In this document: piece after piece, positions 33,884-42,304 of the stretch
Layout of the letters: every line of letters begins with the position of its first letter
How positions within the stretch are numbered: position 1 is the stretch's first letter
Source of the DNA: Fictibacillus nanhaiensis
Lineage (GTDB): Bacteria; Bacillota; Bacilli; Bacillales; Fictibacillaceae
Direction of reading: 5' to 3'
Assembly: GCA_017052515.1 (NCBI GenBank)
Contig: JAFHKR010000036.1
Location: forward strand, 152,699-216,698
Length of the DNA: 64,000 bases
Notes under the pieces: model-generated
What the model saw: only the letters and a program-made list of their open reading frames with translations
Database searches by the model: none
Told to the model about the DNA's origin: nothing
Made by a program: the position numbers and the translations under genes

Positions 33884-34591
33884 ATGAGTATTCTACAATT
33901 AAACGATATTAACACATATTACGGTGGTATTCATGCGCTAAAAGGTATTAGTATTTCTGTAGAAAAAGGGGAAATCGTTACATTAATCGGATCGAACGGT
34001 GCAGGGAAATCAACGACTTTAAAAACGATCAGTGGACAGGTTCTACCGAAAACAGGTTCTGTTATCTACGAAGGAAAAGACATTTCGAAACAGCCTGCCC
34101 ATATTACTGCTCAAACGGGTATTGCACACGTTCCTGAAGGAAGAAGGATTTTTCCTAGACTAACGGTAAAAGAAAACTTAGAGATGGGTGCTTTTATCGT
34201 GAAGGATAAAAAGGTCATAAAGGAACGTATGGAACAGGTCTTCGACTATTTTCCGAGGTTAAGAGAACGCTTAACTCAAAAGGGGGGTACGATGAGTGGT
34301 GGTGAGCAGCAGATGCTCGCCATGGGTCGTGCACTCATGTCAAAGCCACGTCTCTTGTTGCTTGATGAACCTTCAATGGGACTAGCCCCAGTAATCGTAG
34401 AACAGATTTTCGATATTATCAGTGATCTCAATAAAGAAGGAATGACGATTCTTCTCGTTGAACAAAATGCGTTTCAGGCTCTTCAGATCGCGAATCGTGG
34501 GTATGTGCTGCAGACTGGAGAGATCGTGATGGCTGGTCAAGGGAATGAGCTCATTACAAATGAGTCCGTTCGAGAGGCTTATCTGGCTTAA
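33884..34591 (+). CDS. livF: branched-chain amino acid ABC transporter ATPase LivF
   Basis: 235 residues. Walker A GSNGAGKST, TGIAHVPEGRRIFPRLTV typical of LivF, signature MSGGEQQMLAMGRAL, Walker B LLLLDEPSMGLAP. AAGGAGGAGAACG upstream. Last gene of the operon; the next clear terminator is 360 nt away, beyond two repeat copies. Confidence 0.93.
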   Translation: MSILQLNDINTYYGGIHALKGISISVEKGEIVTLIGSNGAGKSTTLKTISGQVLPKTGSVIYEGKDISKQPAHITAQTGIAHVPEGRRIFPRLTVKENLEMGAFIVKDKKVIKERMEQVFDYFPRLRERLTQKGGTMSGGEQQMLAMGRALMSKPRLLLLDEPSMGLAPVIVEQIFDIISDLNKEGMTILLVEQNAFQALQIANRGYVLQTGEIVMAGQGNELITNESVREAYLA

Positions 34592-34634
34592 TTTAAACGG
34601 ATACTTTAGTGTTTTCTTTGTTGTTTTTGAGAGT

Positions 34635-34764
34635 AGTTGATTTCCGTTCCAGGTGCTCGCTTTCCGCGGGGCAGGCGGTGAGCCACATTTGTACGTTTCA
34701 CTCTTAAGTGTCTCACCTGCCCGCCTGTCCCGCAGGAGTCTCACACCTTCCACTGCAATCAACT
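34635..34764 (-). repeat. ~130 bp structured intergenic repeat, copy D
   Basis: Reverse-oriented copy from AGTTGATTTCCGTTCC to CTGCAATCAACT, 43 nt after livF. Its inner arm is the most diverged of the full copies. Confidence 0.88.
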
Positions 34765-34856
34765 AGTCAGTGAAGGAGAATTAGGAAACCGAAAAGCATC
34801 AAAAACGCTTATTGTAATATTTCTAAAAGGATATTTTTGTTCAGATTCGAAGGTGT

Positions 34857-34886
34857 TTTCTTTGCGTTCCAGGTGCTCGCTTTCCG
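34857..34886 (-). repeat. truncated copy E of the ~130 bp repeat
   Basis: Only the end TGCGTTCCAGGTGCTCGCTTTCCG remains, in the same orientation as copy D and 93 nt from it. Confidence 0.75.
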
Positions 34887-34951
34887 AGTGTCGTTTAGCT
34901 TATTAAAGACTGCATACTAAAAAAGTTAATAACAGGATAGTTTACAGAACA

Positions 34952-34985
34952 AATAAAACCGGGGATCAACCTGGTTTTATTTTTG
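34952..34985 (+). terminator. terminator, probably of the liv operon
   Basis: AATAAAACC pairs with GGTTTTATT around a loop, followed by TTTTG. No gene lies between livF and this site. Confidence 0.82.
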
Positions 34986-35055
34986 TGTATATTTCCTCTT
35001 TATTATTGGATGAAATTGTTATACCTTTAAAAGGAAGACGAAAGGGGTATGATTT

Positions 35056-35526
35056 ATGATTAAAGTACTCTTTGTATGCTTAGGAAACATATGTCGATCT
35101 CCTATGGCGGAGGCGATTTTTCGAGATCTTGTAAATCGAGAAGGTTTATCAGAAAAAATTTCTATTGATTCAGCCGGAACGGGAAACTGGCATGTAGGGG
35201 AACCGCCTCATGAAGGAACAAGGAATATCTTGAAAGAAAACCGGATCTCCTATGAAGGTCAGAAAGCGCGTCAAGTTAAAACAAAAGACTTAACAGACTA
35301 CGATTATATCATCGGGATGGATGCTGAGAATATTGGTAACATGCATAGGATGGCAGGTCAGAAAAAAACAGGTATGATCGCAAGGCTGATGGACTTTGTC
35401 CCTGAAGATGAGAATGAGGATGTTCCGGATCCGTATTTTACAGGTAATTTTCAAGAAGTGTATGACCTTGTTACAGCGGGGTGTGAGAGGTTATTGGTCG
35501 AAATAAAGAATAGAGAATCTTTATAA
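35056..35526 (+). CDS. yfkJ: low-molecular-weight protein-tyrosine phosphatase
   Basis: 156 residues. P-loop VCLGNICRSP with catalytic Cys8 and Arg14 (CX5R) at the N-terminus; the general-acid Asp is in DVPDPYF near residue 118. Cytosolic dephosphorylation of tyrosine (or arginine) phosphates. Resembles B. subtilis YfkJ, in keeping with the yfk genes that follow. Co-transcribed with the GNAT gene 15 nt downstream. Confidence 0.9.
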   Translation: MIKVLFVCLGNICRSPMAEAIFRDLVNREGLSEKISIDSAGTGNWHVGEPPHEGTRNILKENRISYEGQKARQVKTKDLTDYDYIIGMDAENIGNMHRMAGQKKTGMIARLMDFVPEDENEDVPDPYFTGNFQEVYDLVTAGCERLLVEIKNRESL

Positions 35527-35541
35527 TCAGGAGGATATCGG

Positions 35542-35967
35542 ATGGGTGAAATTCGTCAATTATCATCAGAACAAGAAGTGCGTGATGCTTTTCCGGTTAT
35601 GAGTCAACTTCGTACACATCTTTCAGAAGATCTTTTCTATGAACTTTTTTTACAGATGGAGAAAGAAGGCTATACGTTATTTGCCAATGTTCATGAAGGA
35701 AAAATTGTTGCTGTTGCTGGTTTTGCTATTTTGACCAACCTTTATGATGGTAAACATGTTTATTTGTACGATCTGATCACAGATTCTAACGCAAGATCAA
35801 AAGGATACGGTGAGGAACTTCTCGCATTTTTGGAATCTTTTGCACTTCAAAATAACTGTAACTGTGTTGCATTAAGTTCGAATGTAAACCGGGTAGACGC
35901 TCATCGTTTCTATAAAGAAAAAATGAATTATGAGATGCCGAGCTATGTATTTAAAAAAAGATTTTAG
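35542..35967 (+). CDS. GNAT-family N-acetyltransferase
   Basis: 141 residues. The GNAT fold is recognisable: YLYDLITDSNARSKGYGEELL contains the acetyl-CoA pyrophosphate-binding R/QxxGxG/A pattern (RSKGYG) and AHRFYKEKMNYE is motif B. AGGAGGATATCGG precedes the ATG. Substrate unknown. Followed directly by a 20-bp tandem array. Confidence 0.85.
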   Translation: MGEIRQLSSEQEVRDAFPVMSQLRTHLSEDLFYELFLQMEKEGYTLFANVHEGKIVAVAGFAILTNLYDGKHVYLYDLITDSNARSKGYGEELLAFLESFALQNNCNCVALSSNVNRVDAHRFYKEKMNYEMPSYVFKKRF

Positions 35968-35986
35968 TTTAATTGGTTGTTAATTG

Positions 35987-36105
35987 TGACCGAGCATAAA
36001 TTTCAGCCATCGATCATAAATCTTCGTGACCGAGCATAAATTTCGGCCATCGATCATAAATCATCATGACGGATTATAAATTTCGACGAACGATCATTAA
36101 TCAGC
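35987..36105. repeat. short tandem array, 20-bp period (six units)
   Basis: CGAGCATAAA and CGATCATAAA cores alternate at 35991, 36011, 36031, 36051, 36071 and 36091, exactly 20 bp apart. Adjacent units differ, but every second unit is nearly identical, giving a 40-bp higher-order unit. Confidence 0.85.
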
Positions 36106-36177
36106 GCCATTATCTCGACTAGACAAACAAGAAACCTTATGCAACCTAAAGGAAATGCATAATTATTGTAGCAAAGC

Positions 36178-36233
36178 AAAAAGCTGACTAAAGGAAGATC
36201 ATATCACGATCTTCCTTAGCCAGCTTTTCTTTT
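36178..36233. terminator. strong convergent terminator
   Basis: AAAGCTG, CTAA and GGAAGATC pair with their complements around ATATCAC, a 20-bp stem with one mismatch, A/T-rich on both sides. Confidence 0.88.
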
Positions 36234-36262
36234 TGAAAAGAATTATGTTTTAGTAAATCTTA

Positions 36263-36517
36263 TTAAGCACGGCTACGCATACTGCGCATGATCCAGCTTA
36301 CGATAAGTACTACTACAACTGCACCGATAATAGCTGGAACGATTGCAAATCCTGCTACCATTGGTCCCCAATCACCTAATAATAATCCACCTAACCATGC
36401 ACCAACAAAACCTGCGATGATGTTACCGATGATTCCGCCTGGTACGTCACGCCCTGTTAAAAGACCTGCTAACCAACCGATGATTCCTCCAATTATAAGT
36501 GCCCATAATAAACTCAT
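36263..36517 (-). CDS. GlsB/YeaQ/YmgE family stress membrane protein
   Basis: 84 residues with three hydrophobic Gly-rich helices (LLWALIIGGIIGWLAGLLTG, IIGNIIAGFVGAWLGGLLLG, IVPAIIGAVVVVLIVSW) and a basic tail RSMRSRA. Typical transglycosylase-associated family member, linked to envelope stress. AAAAAAAGGAGGAAT gives a strong start. A SigB-like promoter lies upstream. Confidence 0.88.
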   Translation of the reverse strand: MSLLWALIIGGIIGWLAGLLTGRDVPGGIIGNIIAGFVGAWLGGLLLGDWGPMVAGFAIVPAIIGAVVVVLIVSWIMRSMRSRA

Positions 36518-36566
36518 TTAAAATTCCTCCTTTTTTTGTATGTTGTAATATGGAATTATTCTTAAG

Positions 36567-36591
36567 TTACCCATTATAAAAAATTATAAAC
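36567..36591 (-). promoter_or_regulatory. SigB-type promoter candidate
   Basis: Minus strand GTTTAT (36591-36586), 13-nt spacer, GGGTAA (36572-36567), close to the SigB consensus GTTTAA-N13-15-GGGWAT. It fits general-stress control of the GlsB-family gene. Confidence 0.55.
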
Positions 36592-36676
36592 TTATCCTGA
36601 AAAAAGTTTTTATCACCGTAAGGAAGGGGAAAGATAAAGGGAAATGTATAAAAATAAGTAAGGGGTGAGAGGAACT

Positions 36677-37552
36677 TTGACATTATGGCATATACTCAAA
36701 CATATGAAAGCCAAAGCATTTGGAATTGAATTTATGCATGGTTTTCAAAGAGGAGATGTAACAGGACTTGCAGCACAGCTTGCTTATTATTTTCTGCTTT
36801 CGCTGTTCCCTTTTCTTATCTTCTTATTAACGCTTGGAGCCTTTTTTATTGAACCGAAAGAAGCGCTGGATCTGTTAGAGCACTTTGTACCATCAGAAGC
36901 GATGGATTCTGTTCGAGAGAATTTACTTGCTGTATTAGAAGGAAGAAGTGGTGGCCTCTTATCAATTGGGATATTAGCTACGATATGGTCAGCTTCTAAT
37001 GCGATCAATGCTGTAATCAAGACTTTGAATGAAGCCTATGGCGTTGAAGAATGCCGCAGCTTCATAAAAACAAGGTTATTGGCCATTTTCTTAACGTTTG
37101 GCGTTATTTTCGCTTTTGTTGTTGCACTCGTTTTCCCTGTATTCGGAAAGATGCTTGGAAACGCAGCCTTTTCATACTTAGGATTAAGTGATGAGTTCCT
37201 TCAAATTTGGGGAGTGTTACGGTGGTTGATCAGCTTCCTCATCATCGCGACGGTTGTATCTGTTCTCTATTATTTGGCTCCCTGTAAAAAGCTCAAATAT
37301 AGTGAGATCTGGTACGGTTCACTTGTTGCCACATTCTTTTGGCAGATCGTTTCATTCGGTTTTGCCTTTTACGTTGATCATTTTGGTAATTATTCTGCTA
37401 CTTACGGAAGTATTGGGGCAATTATTGTCCTTATGCTTTGGTTTTACCTCACGGGTATCGTCTTATTATCTGGAGGCGTCTTAAATGCCACGTTTCATAA
37501 GTTTAAGATTGATTTTGCCAAGAAAAGGGGCTTGTTAAAGGCTGAATCCTAG
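36677..37552 (+). CDS. yfkH: YihY/BrkB-family membrane protein
   Basis: 291 residues with six membrane spans. VTGLAAQLAYYFLLSLFPFLIFLLT is the family hallmark, with SIGAIIVLMLWFYLTGIVLLSGGVLNA near the end. The start is uncertain: GTG 36665 overlaps the ribosome site, and TTG 36677 is well placed after AGGGGTGAGAGGA. Annotated ribonuclease BN in older databases, which is wrong for this family. Function unknown; matches B. subtilis YfkH by position. Confidence 0.82.
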   Translation: MTLWHILKHMKAKAFGIEFMHGFQRGDVTGLAAQLAYYFLLSLFPFLIFLLTLGAFFIEPKEALDLLEHFVPSEAMDSVRENLLAVLEGRSGGLLSIGILATIWSASNAINAVIKTLNEAYGVEECRSFIKTRLLAIFLTFGVIFAFVVALVFPVFGKMLGNAAFSYLGLSDEFLQIWGVLRWLISFLIIATVVSVLYYLAPCKKLKYSEIWYGSLVATFFWQIVSFGFAFYVDHFGNYSATYGSIGAIIVLMLWFYLTGIVLLSGGVLNATFHKFKIDFAKKRGLLKAES

Positions 37553-37594
37553 GAAAAACTATACATACCTTGTCGTTAAGGAGGTATTATTGAT

Positions 37595-37696
37595 ATGGGA
37601 AAAAGCAACAAACAGACCCACAACAATAAGAACAATAAAAATGATAGTCAGCATAAAACGAGTAAGTCCTCGAACAAAAAGAATGACTTTCATTAA
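37595..37696 (+). CDS. tiny Asn/Lys-rich protein (33 aa)
   Basis: ATG 37595 follows a perfect TAAGGAGG and the frame reads MGKSNKQTHNNKNNKNDSQH and on to KKNDFH. Almost entirely Asn, Lys, Ser, Gln and His, with no hydrophobic core. The composition resembles minor spore proteins (SspN/SspP or Tlp-like), but I cannot assign one. A terminator follows at once. Confidence 0.55.
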   Translation: MGKSNKQTHNNKNNKNDSQHKTSKSSNKKNDFH

Positions 37697-37715
37697 TCGA
37701 ACACGAACAAGTATG

Positions 37716-37745
37716 AAGCTGTCCTGTTAGCAGGGTGGCTTTTTT
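37716..37745 (+). terminator. terminator after the 33-aa gene
   Basis: AAGC...CCTG pairs with CAGG...GGCTT around TTAG, followed by six T's. Confidence 0.7.
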
Positions 37746-37928
37746 GTTTGTTCAGAAACGGCAGTGAAAAAGTACAGAAGAAGTACATGTTTTGGATAAA
37801 TACAGCGAAGTGTGTATAGGGAACGGAGAAAAGTTTGTGTCTTTTACCTGTATCTCCTTAAGAGCTTTGCATGTTACACTAAAAAGGCACTTATGGGAAT
37901 TTCTTTAAAAGGCAGGAGAAAAGGCAGT

Positions 37929-38375
37929 ATGAAAAAAGTTAGATTCATTTTTAGTATTTTAGGTACACTTGTTTTTATCGTGTATATGGCCGTCTTAATT
38001 AAAGCCACTCTTTTTTCATTTAATGAATATGTATATGGAAGATCAGCTAATCTCGTTTTGTTTGACAGCATAAGGCTGATGTGGAGAAGTGAGGATGATT
38101 GGCTGATCCTGAAGAACATTATCGGGAATGTGCTCTTGTTCGTACCATTTGGTTTGTTGCTGCCTTTAATTTACCGAGTGTTTAATTCTTGGCGTTTTAT
38201 TTTCGTTTTTGGTTTTGGTACAAGTTTTATTATCGAAGTGCTTCAATACGAATATTTCAAACGGATCTTTGATATTGATGATATCTTCCTTAATGGTATG
38301 GGAGCAATGCTCGGACTTTTTCTATATAAGTTCTTAGCGATGCTCTTCCGATGGATCGAACGATTCTTAAAATAA
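37929..38375 (+). CDS. VanZ-like family membrane protein
   Basis: 148 residues from ATG 37929 (AGGAGAAAAGG upstream). About four membrane spans; the VanZ pattern includes NIIGNVLLFVPFGLLLP and a conserved EVLQY segment with a charged residue in the membrane, then DIDDIFLNGMGAMLG. VanZ relatives can lower teicoplanin susceptibility, but most are of unknown role. Monocistronic, convergent with ykuV. Confidence 0.85.
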   Translation: MKKVRFIFSILGTLVFIVYMAVLIKATLFSFNEYVYGRSANLVLFDSIRLMWRSEDDWLILKNIIGNVLLFVPFGLLLPLIYRVFNSWRFIFVFGFGTSFIIEVLQYEYFKRIFDIDDIFLNGMGAMLGLFLYKFLAMLFRWIERFLK

Positions 38376-38400
38376 TGGCGTATAAGCAGCAAAATAAATA

Positions 38401-38434
38401 AACCGGACAGCGATAGCGGCTGTCCGGTTTTTGT
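38401..38434. terminator. convergent bidirectional terminator
   Basis: AACCGGACAGC pairs perfectly with GCTGTCCGGTT around GATAGCG, with T- and A-rich flanks. Confidence 0.92.
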
Positions 38435-38438
38435 ATGC

Positions 38439-38891
38439 TTACTTTGTTTCTTTTCCTAGTACACGGTTAACACGCTTTGTTAGCATCTTCATACCATCTC
38501 CACCTGCTTGGTAATGACGAAGCTTACCTTCTGCATCAAAAACATAGTATGCAGGCACATACTCGTTTTCAAACGCGTCAGTTAATGTATGGTCGTTGTC
38601 CACAAAGATTGGCTGTGTAATATCGTGTTCTGCTGCCACTTCTTTAATTTGATCGATATCTAGATCTTTTTCAGAACGAGGCATATGAACCGCAATAACG
38701 TTCAGTTCGTCTTTATAATCATCACGAAATTGATTAATGTTAGGCATTGCATCTTTACATAATCCACAGCTTACAGACCAAAAGTGAATAAGTGTTGGTT
38801 TATCTCCGATCAAATCACTTTTTGAAACTTCTCCATTGATCCATTGTGTAGCACCATTAAGTTCCGGCATATCCGAACGTAATCTCATCAT
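38439..38891 (-). CDS. ykuV: cytosolic thiol-disulfide oxidoreductase YkuV
   Basis: 150 residues, thioredoxin-like TlpA/AhpC-TSA fold with active site SCGLC near residue 43 (WSVSCGLCKDAMP). No signal peptide, so it acts in the cytosol, as YkuV of B. subtilis does. LIHFWSVSC, HMPRSEKDLDID and VPAYYVFDAEGKLRHYQAGG agree closely with YkuV. The start could be either of two adjacent ATGs. Confidence 0.9.
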   Translation of the reverse strand: MMRLRSDMPELNGATQWINGEVSKSDLIGDKPTLIHFWSVSCGLCKDAMPNINQFRDDYKDELNVIAVHMPRSEKDLDIDQIKEVAAEHDITQPIFVDNDHTLTDAFENEYVPAYYVFDAEGKLRHYQAGGDGMKMLTKRVNRVLGKETK

Positions 38892-39016
38892 AAAAATATC
38901 TACTCCTTGTTTTGAAGATAGTTAAGTTATCTAATGTCTAGTTTAAAGGTTGAACCACTAAAGTCAAAAATCCTGCTTTACTTTACTAATATGGTGTAAA
39001 AAGAAAAATTTTATTT

Positions 39017-40195
39017 CTAAGCTGTTTTGGACTTCATGGATATCTTATTATTATTTTTAATAAAAAGTATCGGTAAACAGAGCAAGAATAGCATGCCACA
39101 GATAGCAAAAACAAAAGCACCGCCATCAAACCAGCTTATGAAACTTCCCCCGATCATTGGACCAGACATGCTTCCGATGCTAAAGCTGATACCTGCTAAA
39201 ATATTTCCTGCAGGAAGATGGTATTTAGGAAGCAGGTCACTCATATATGCGATGCCTAGAGAGAACATCGATCCAACAAACATTCCGGATAAAAAGAACA
39301 AACTGATCAGAAGCCAAAAGTTGTTCATGCTCCAGTAGGTTGCCAGGAACGAGAAGAAACCTGAAACAAATGAAAAGATTAAGATGGGTTTTCTTCCCCA
39401 TTTATCGCTGAGAATACCTAGTGGCAACTGGAAGACGAGGCTTCCTAAAACGAAAGCTGGCAGCAGAACGGCTACCCAATCTAAGCTGATTCCGTTACGA
39501 AGTGCAAATACTGGAAAAGAGCCATGTAGAGTTGCTTCTAGAAAACCGTAACCAAAAGGTGGCAATAAAGATACCCATGCTAATTTCAAAACATCTTTAT
39601 AGCGGTCGATGGCTGTTACTCCAGAAGTTCGAGCAGACTCTGCTTCAGGTCTTTCGTTTCGTATCGTTGTCATTAGAAGAAAAGAAAGAAAACAAAGACC
39701 GGCTGCAAGCCAAAAAGGAAGGTTTTCGTTTACTTCAAGCATCTTTGTCATAAGAGGTCCGATTCCAAACCCTGCTCCGAACGCAATCCCATATATAGAA
39801 ATATTTCTACCTCTCTTTTTTTCAGGGCTACTTGTCGTAATCCAAGTTTGCGTTGAGAAATGCAACATATGATCTCCAATACCGATCAAGAGTCTTAATA
39901 CAAACCAAAACCAAAATACTTTCCAAACAGGAAACATAGCAAAACAAAGTACAACAGCTAAAAGTCCAGCTAAGATGAGTGGTTTATAACCAAATTTTCT
40001 AAGAGGCTTCTCTATAAACGGAGAAGCGATCAAGATGCCTATATAGAGAGCTGTTGCATGGAAACCGTTTAACGAAGCGGATGTACCGTCTTGTTCAAAG
40101 ATAACTGCAATTAAGGGAAGCAGCATACCTTGAGCGAACCCTGAAATAAAAACAATGCTGACTAGAACTGAAAATTTATACGTAGAAAGCTGCAT
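39017..40195 (-). CDS. yfkF: MFS transporter (YfkF-like)
   Basis: 392 residues with twelve membrane spans. The MFS loop motif between spans 2 and 3 is weak, but the mid-protein GILSDKWGRKPIL copy is clear. The ATG at 40195 follows AAGGAGACG; the longer frame to 40228 has no ribosome site. Substrate unknown, drug or metabolite efflux being common in the subfamily. Position among yfk genes suggests the YfkF orthologue. Confidence 0.83.
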   Translation of the reverse strand: MQLSTYKFSVLVSIVFISGFAQGMLLPLIAVIFEQDGTSASLNGFHATALYIGILIASPFIEKPLRKFGYKPLILAGLLAVVLCFAMFPVWKVFWFWFVLRLLIGIGDHMLHFSTQTWITTSSPEKKRGRNISIYGIAFGAGFGIGPLMTKMLEVNENLPFWLAAGLCFLSFLLMTTIRNERPEAESARTSGVTAIDRYKDVLKLAWVSLLPPFGYGFLEATLHGSFPVFALRNGISLDWVAVLLPAFVLGSLVFQLPLGILSDKWGRKPILIFSFVSGFFSFLATYWSMNNFWLLISLFFLSGMFVGSMFSLGIAYMSDLLPKYHLPAGNILAGISFSIGSMSGPMIGGSFISWFDGGAFVFAICGMLFLLCLPILFIKNNNKISMKSKTA

Positions 40196-40285
40196 GAGCG
40201 TCTCCTTTTCAAAACAAACTAAAACCATTGTACAATGGAAACCAGAAAAAGTTGAGTGTAAGTTTTAGATGAGGAGGGTGTATCC

Positions 40286-40669
40286 TTGGAATTTAAAATG
40301 ACTGAAAATGGATTTGAAACAGAAGTAGAATACGGAACACTTGAGGTAAGCGGTAACGCCGAATATGGTTATCGGCCATTTCAACTTCTCGTTTCTTCTA
40401 TAGCTGTATGCAGTGGTGGAGTTCTTCGAAAAGTATTAGAGCGTATGAGAATGCAGTATGATGATATCACTGTGTCAGCAAAGATCAATAGAATGGAAAA
40501 AGAGGCAAACCGCGTATCCGACATTCACCTCCACTTCTTGATTAAAGGGAAAGAATTATCAGAAGAGAAGGTTGAGAAAGCATTAAACGTGACTAGAAAA
40601 AACTGCTCGATGGTTCAGTCTGTTAAAGACAGTATAAACATTACTGAAAGCTTTGAAATCCAACGTTAA
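40286..40669 (+). CDS. OsmC-family peroxide-reducing protein
   Basis: 127 residues, TTG start behind GAGGAGGGTG. OsmC/Ohr fold with the two reactive Cys in AVCSGGVLRKVLE (about residue 44) and RKNCSMVQSV (about residue 107), the expected spacing for an OsmC disulfide pair. Likely reduces organic hydroperoxides with lipoyl or thiol partners; unspecific OsmC members are common. Divergent from the MFS gene. Confidence 0.85.
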   Translation: MEFKMTENGFETEVEYGTLEVSGNAEYGYRPFQLLVSSIAVCSGGVLRKVLERMRMQYDDITVSAKINRMEKEANRVSDIHLHFLIKGKELSEEKVEKALNVTRKNCSMVQSVKDSINITESFEIQR

Positions 40670-40793
40670 ATTCAGTGCCCTGATTCTTTATAGAATGAGG
40701 GTTTTTTATTTTCCAACAAAATCCGGAGAGATCAAAGCAGGGAACATGGATAAATTTTATGGGTTAGAAAAAAATAGGGGAAAGGAGGATATT

Positions 40794-41639
40794 ATGAAAA
40801 AGAGAATTTTTATTATGATATTTGTCATGCTTTTTGTGTTATCCAATACAGCATTAGCAGCTGAAAAAACAAAGCAACAGCCAGAGCAAAAACAAAAACA
40901 AGCGGAAAAAATAGAAAAAGCTGCTCCAAAAGCAGATATTAAAATACCGAGTTCGGTTCTTAGCATTTCAAAAGAGAACACGTATCCTAACTCTGCCCAA
41001 GATCTTCCGTACTTAGAACCGAGTAAGCTTGCAAAAACTATGCTCAAAACATCGGACGTTCCAATCACAAACCCTGATTTAATTCGTTTATTGAACGAGT
41101 CAACGATAAATGGATCGAAAGTAGCATTCTGGTACCGTGCAAAAATCTACCTAGGTCAATGGCCATTGTCTTATCAATCAACTGAGACGACTGTGAACTG
41201 GGAACATCAACAAATCAATACGAACCGTTTAGACAACAGAGGCGCAAAAGCCGTTGCGAAACTGTCTTATAACCAAACCGCACATAAAAAAGTAAGTGGT
41301 GGTCTTACTGCATCAATTCCAAATAGTGAAGCTGTTCAAAAGATGATGCTCATCACCGCAGCAGAAAAGTCAAAGCTACCTTTATCTTTTCAAACAGCTG
41401 TTGGGGCAGGTACAAAAAAATCGAACGTGTACCATGTATCACCAAAACAAGTGGGATATTTAGATAGCTATGTCCCGGCCGTTAATGAAAGAGGACGAGT
41501 CACTTACGGAGAAGTGTATATCGTTTTAAAAGGCGGTAAAAGAGAGATCGTGATTCAAAACGTTACACAACAAGGAATTGGAGCATGGATTCCCGTTCAA
41601 GACCACGTATCTTTTAGTTTTCATACAAGCAATATGTAA
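40794..41639 (+). CDS. yfkD: YfkD-family secreted protein
   Basis: 281 residues from ATG 40794 behind AAAGGAGG. Signal peptide (KKRIFIMIFVMLFVLSNTALA, cleavage near residue 22), then a Lys/Gln-rich linker and a folded domain with SQTRIYL-like strands (VAFWYRAKIYLGQWPLSYQS, YHVSPKQVGYLDSYVP). The YfkD family is Bacillus-specific with no known function; it is exported and possibly coat- or wall-associated. Earlier in-frame starts have no ribosome site. Confidence 0.82.
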   Translation: MKKRIFIMIFVMLFVLSNTALAAEKTKQQPEQKQKQAEKIEKAAPKADIKIPSSVLSISKENTYPNSAQDLPYLEPSKLAKTMLKTSDVPITNPDLIRLLNESTINGSKVAFWYRAKIYLGQWPLSYQSTETTVNWEHQQINTNRLDNRGAKAVAKLSYNQTAHKKVSGGLTASIPNSEAVQKMMLITAAEKSKLPLSFQTAVGAGTKKSNVYHVSPKQVGYLDSYVPAVNERGRVTYGEVYIVLKGGKREIVIQNVTQQGIGAWIPVQDHVSFSFHTSNM

Positions 41640-41642
41640 AAA

Positions 41643-41676
41643 AGGACAGCTCCTTAATCAGCTGTCCTTCTTTTTT
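41643..41676 (+). terminator. terminator after yfkD
   Basis: AAGGACAGCT pairs perfectly with AGCTGTCCTT around CCTTAATC, followed by CTTTTTT. Confidence 0.92.
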
Positions 41677-41731
41677 GCGTATTAAAGTTATATCCAAGAT
41701 GGTGCTGAGTTCCAAGAAAGCTTCATTGAAA

Positions 41732-41862
41732 AGTTAATTGGAGTGTAAGGTGCGAGACTCCTGAGGGATCAGCGGGACAGGTGAGACTCTTAACAGCGCA
41801 AAGCGCTAAGAGGCTCACCGCACGCCCCCCGGAAAGCGAGCACCTGAAACGGAAATTAACAC
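41732..41862 (+). repeat. ~130 bp structured intergenic repeat, copy F
   Basis: Forward copy from AGTTAATTGGAGTG to CGGAAATTAACA. Both ends carry the same T-to-A-type change (TTAAT / ATTAA), and the inner stem reads CTCTT...AAGAG, each compensated. Confidence 0.9.
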
Positions 41863-41875
41863 TATCAGGCTAGAC

Positions 41876-42193
41876 TTAACAATGGTCCACCCATTGTTCG
41901 CTCCAGTCTTGAATGGCGTTGATGATTGTTTTTAGGGAGTTTCCTTTATCTGTTAGTGAATACTCAATTCGCACAGGTGTCTCTGGGTAAACGTTACGCT
42001 TCACAATTCCCACAGACTCCAATTCCTTCATCCGTTCCGTAAGCATGCGATCACTCATTTCGGGAATCTGGGATTTGATGTCTTTAAACCGCTTAGGGCC
42101 ATCCATCAAAACGCGAATGATGAGTCCTGTCCATTTTTTTCCGATAATATCCATGGCTACTTCGTACTTCGGACACATCGTGCTATAATCCAT
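41876..42193 (-). CDS. HxlR-family transcriptional regulator
   Basis: 105 residues from ATG 42193, 6 nt after GAGGTGA. Winged-helix with KWTGLIIRVLMDGPKRFKDIKSQIPEMSDRMLTERMKELE and the YSLTDKG wing. A single Cys at position 7 (STMCPKYEVA) matches the redox-sensing Cys of the CatR/HypR/YodB branch, so it may sense quinones or hypochlorite. Its target is not evident; yfkAB lies upstream on the same strand. Confidence 0.88.
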   Translation of the reverse strand: MDYSTMCPKYEVAMDIIGKKWTGLIIRVLMDGPKRFKDIKSQIPEMSDRMLTERMKELESVGIVKRNVYPETPVRIEYSLTDKGNSLKTIINAIQDWSEQWVDHC

Positions 42194-42304
42194 TATCATT
42201 CACCTCAATCTATATGAAAAAACGATGCTTTTTCTACAGTCTATATTTGCCTTCTATTATATGGTTTAAACTTACTTTTGTAAAGTTTATAACTTTTTAA
42301 CGCT

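Noticed and set aside
35987..36105. CRISPR-like alternation of repeat and spacer
   Set aside because: The alternating units are related to each other and there are no unique spacers.
36665..37552. Ribonuclease BN
   Set aside because: Old mis-annotation of YihY-family membrane proteins; no nuclease motif present.
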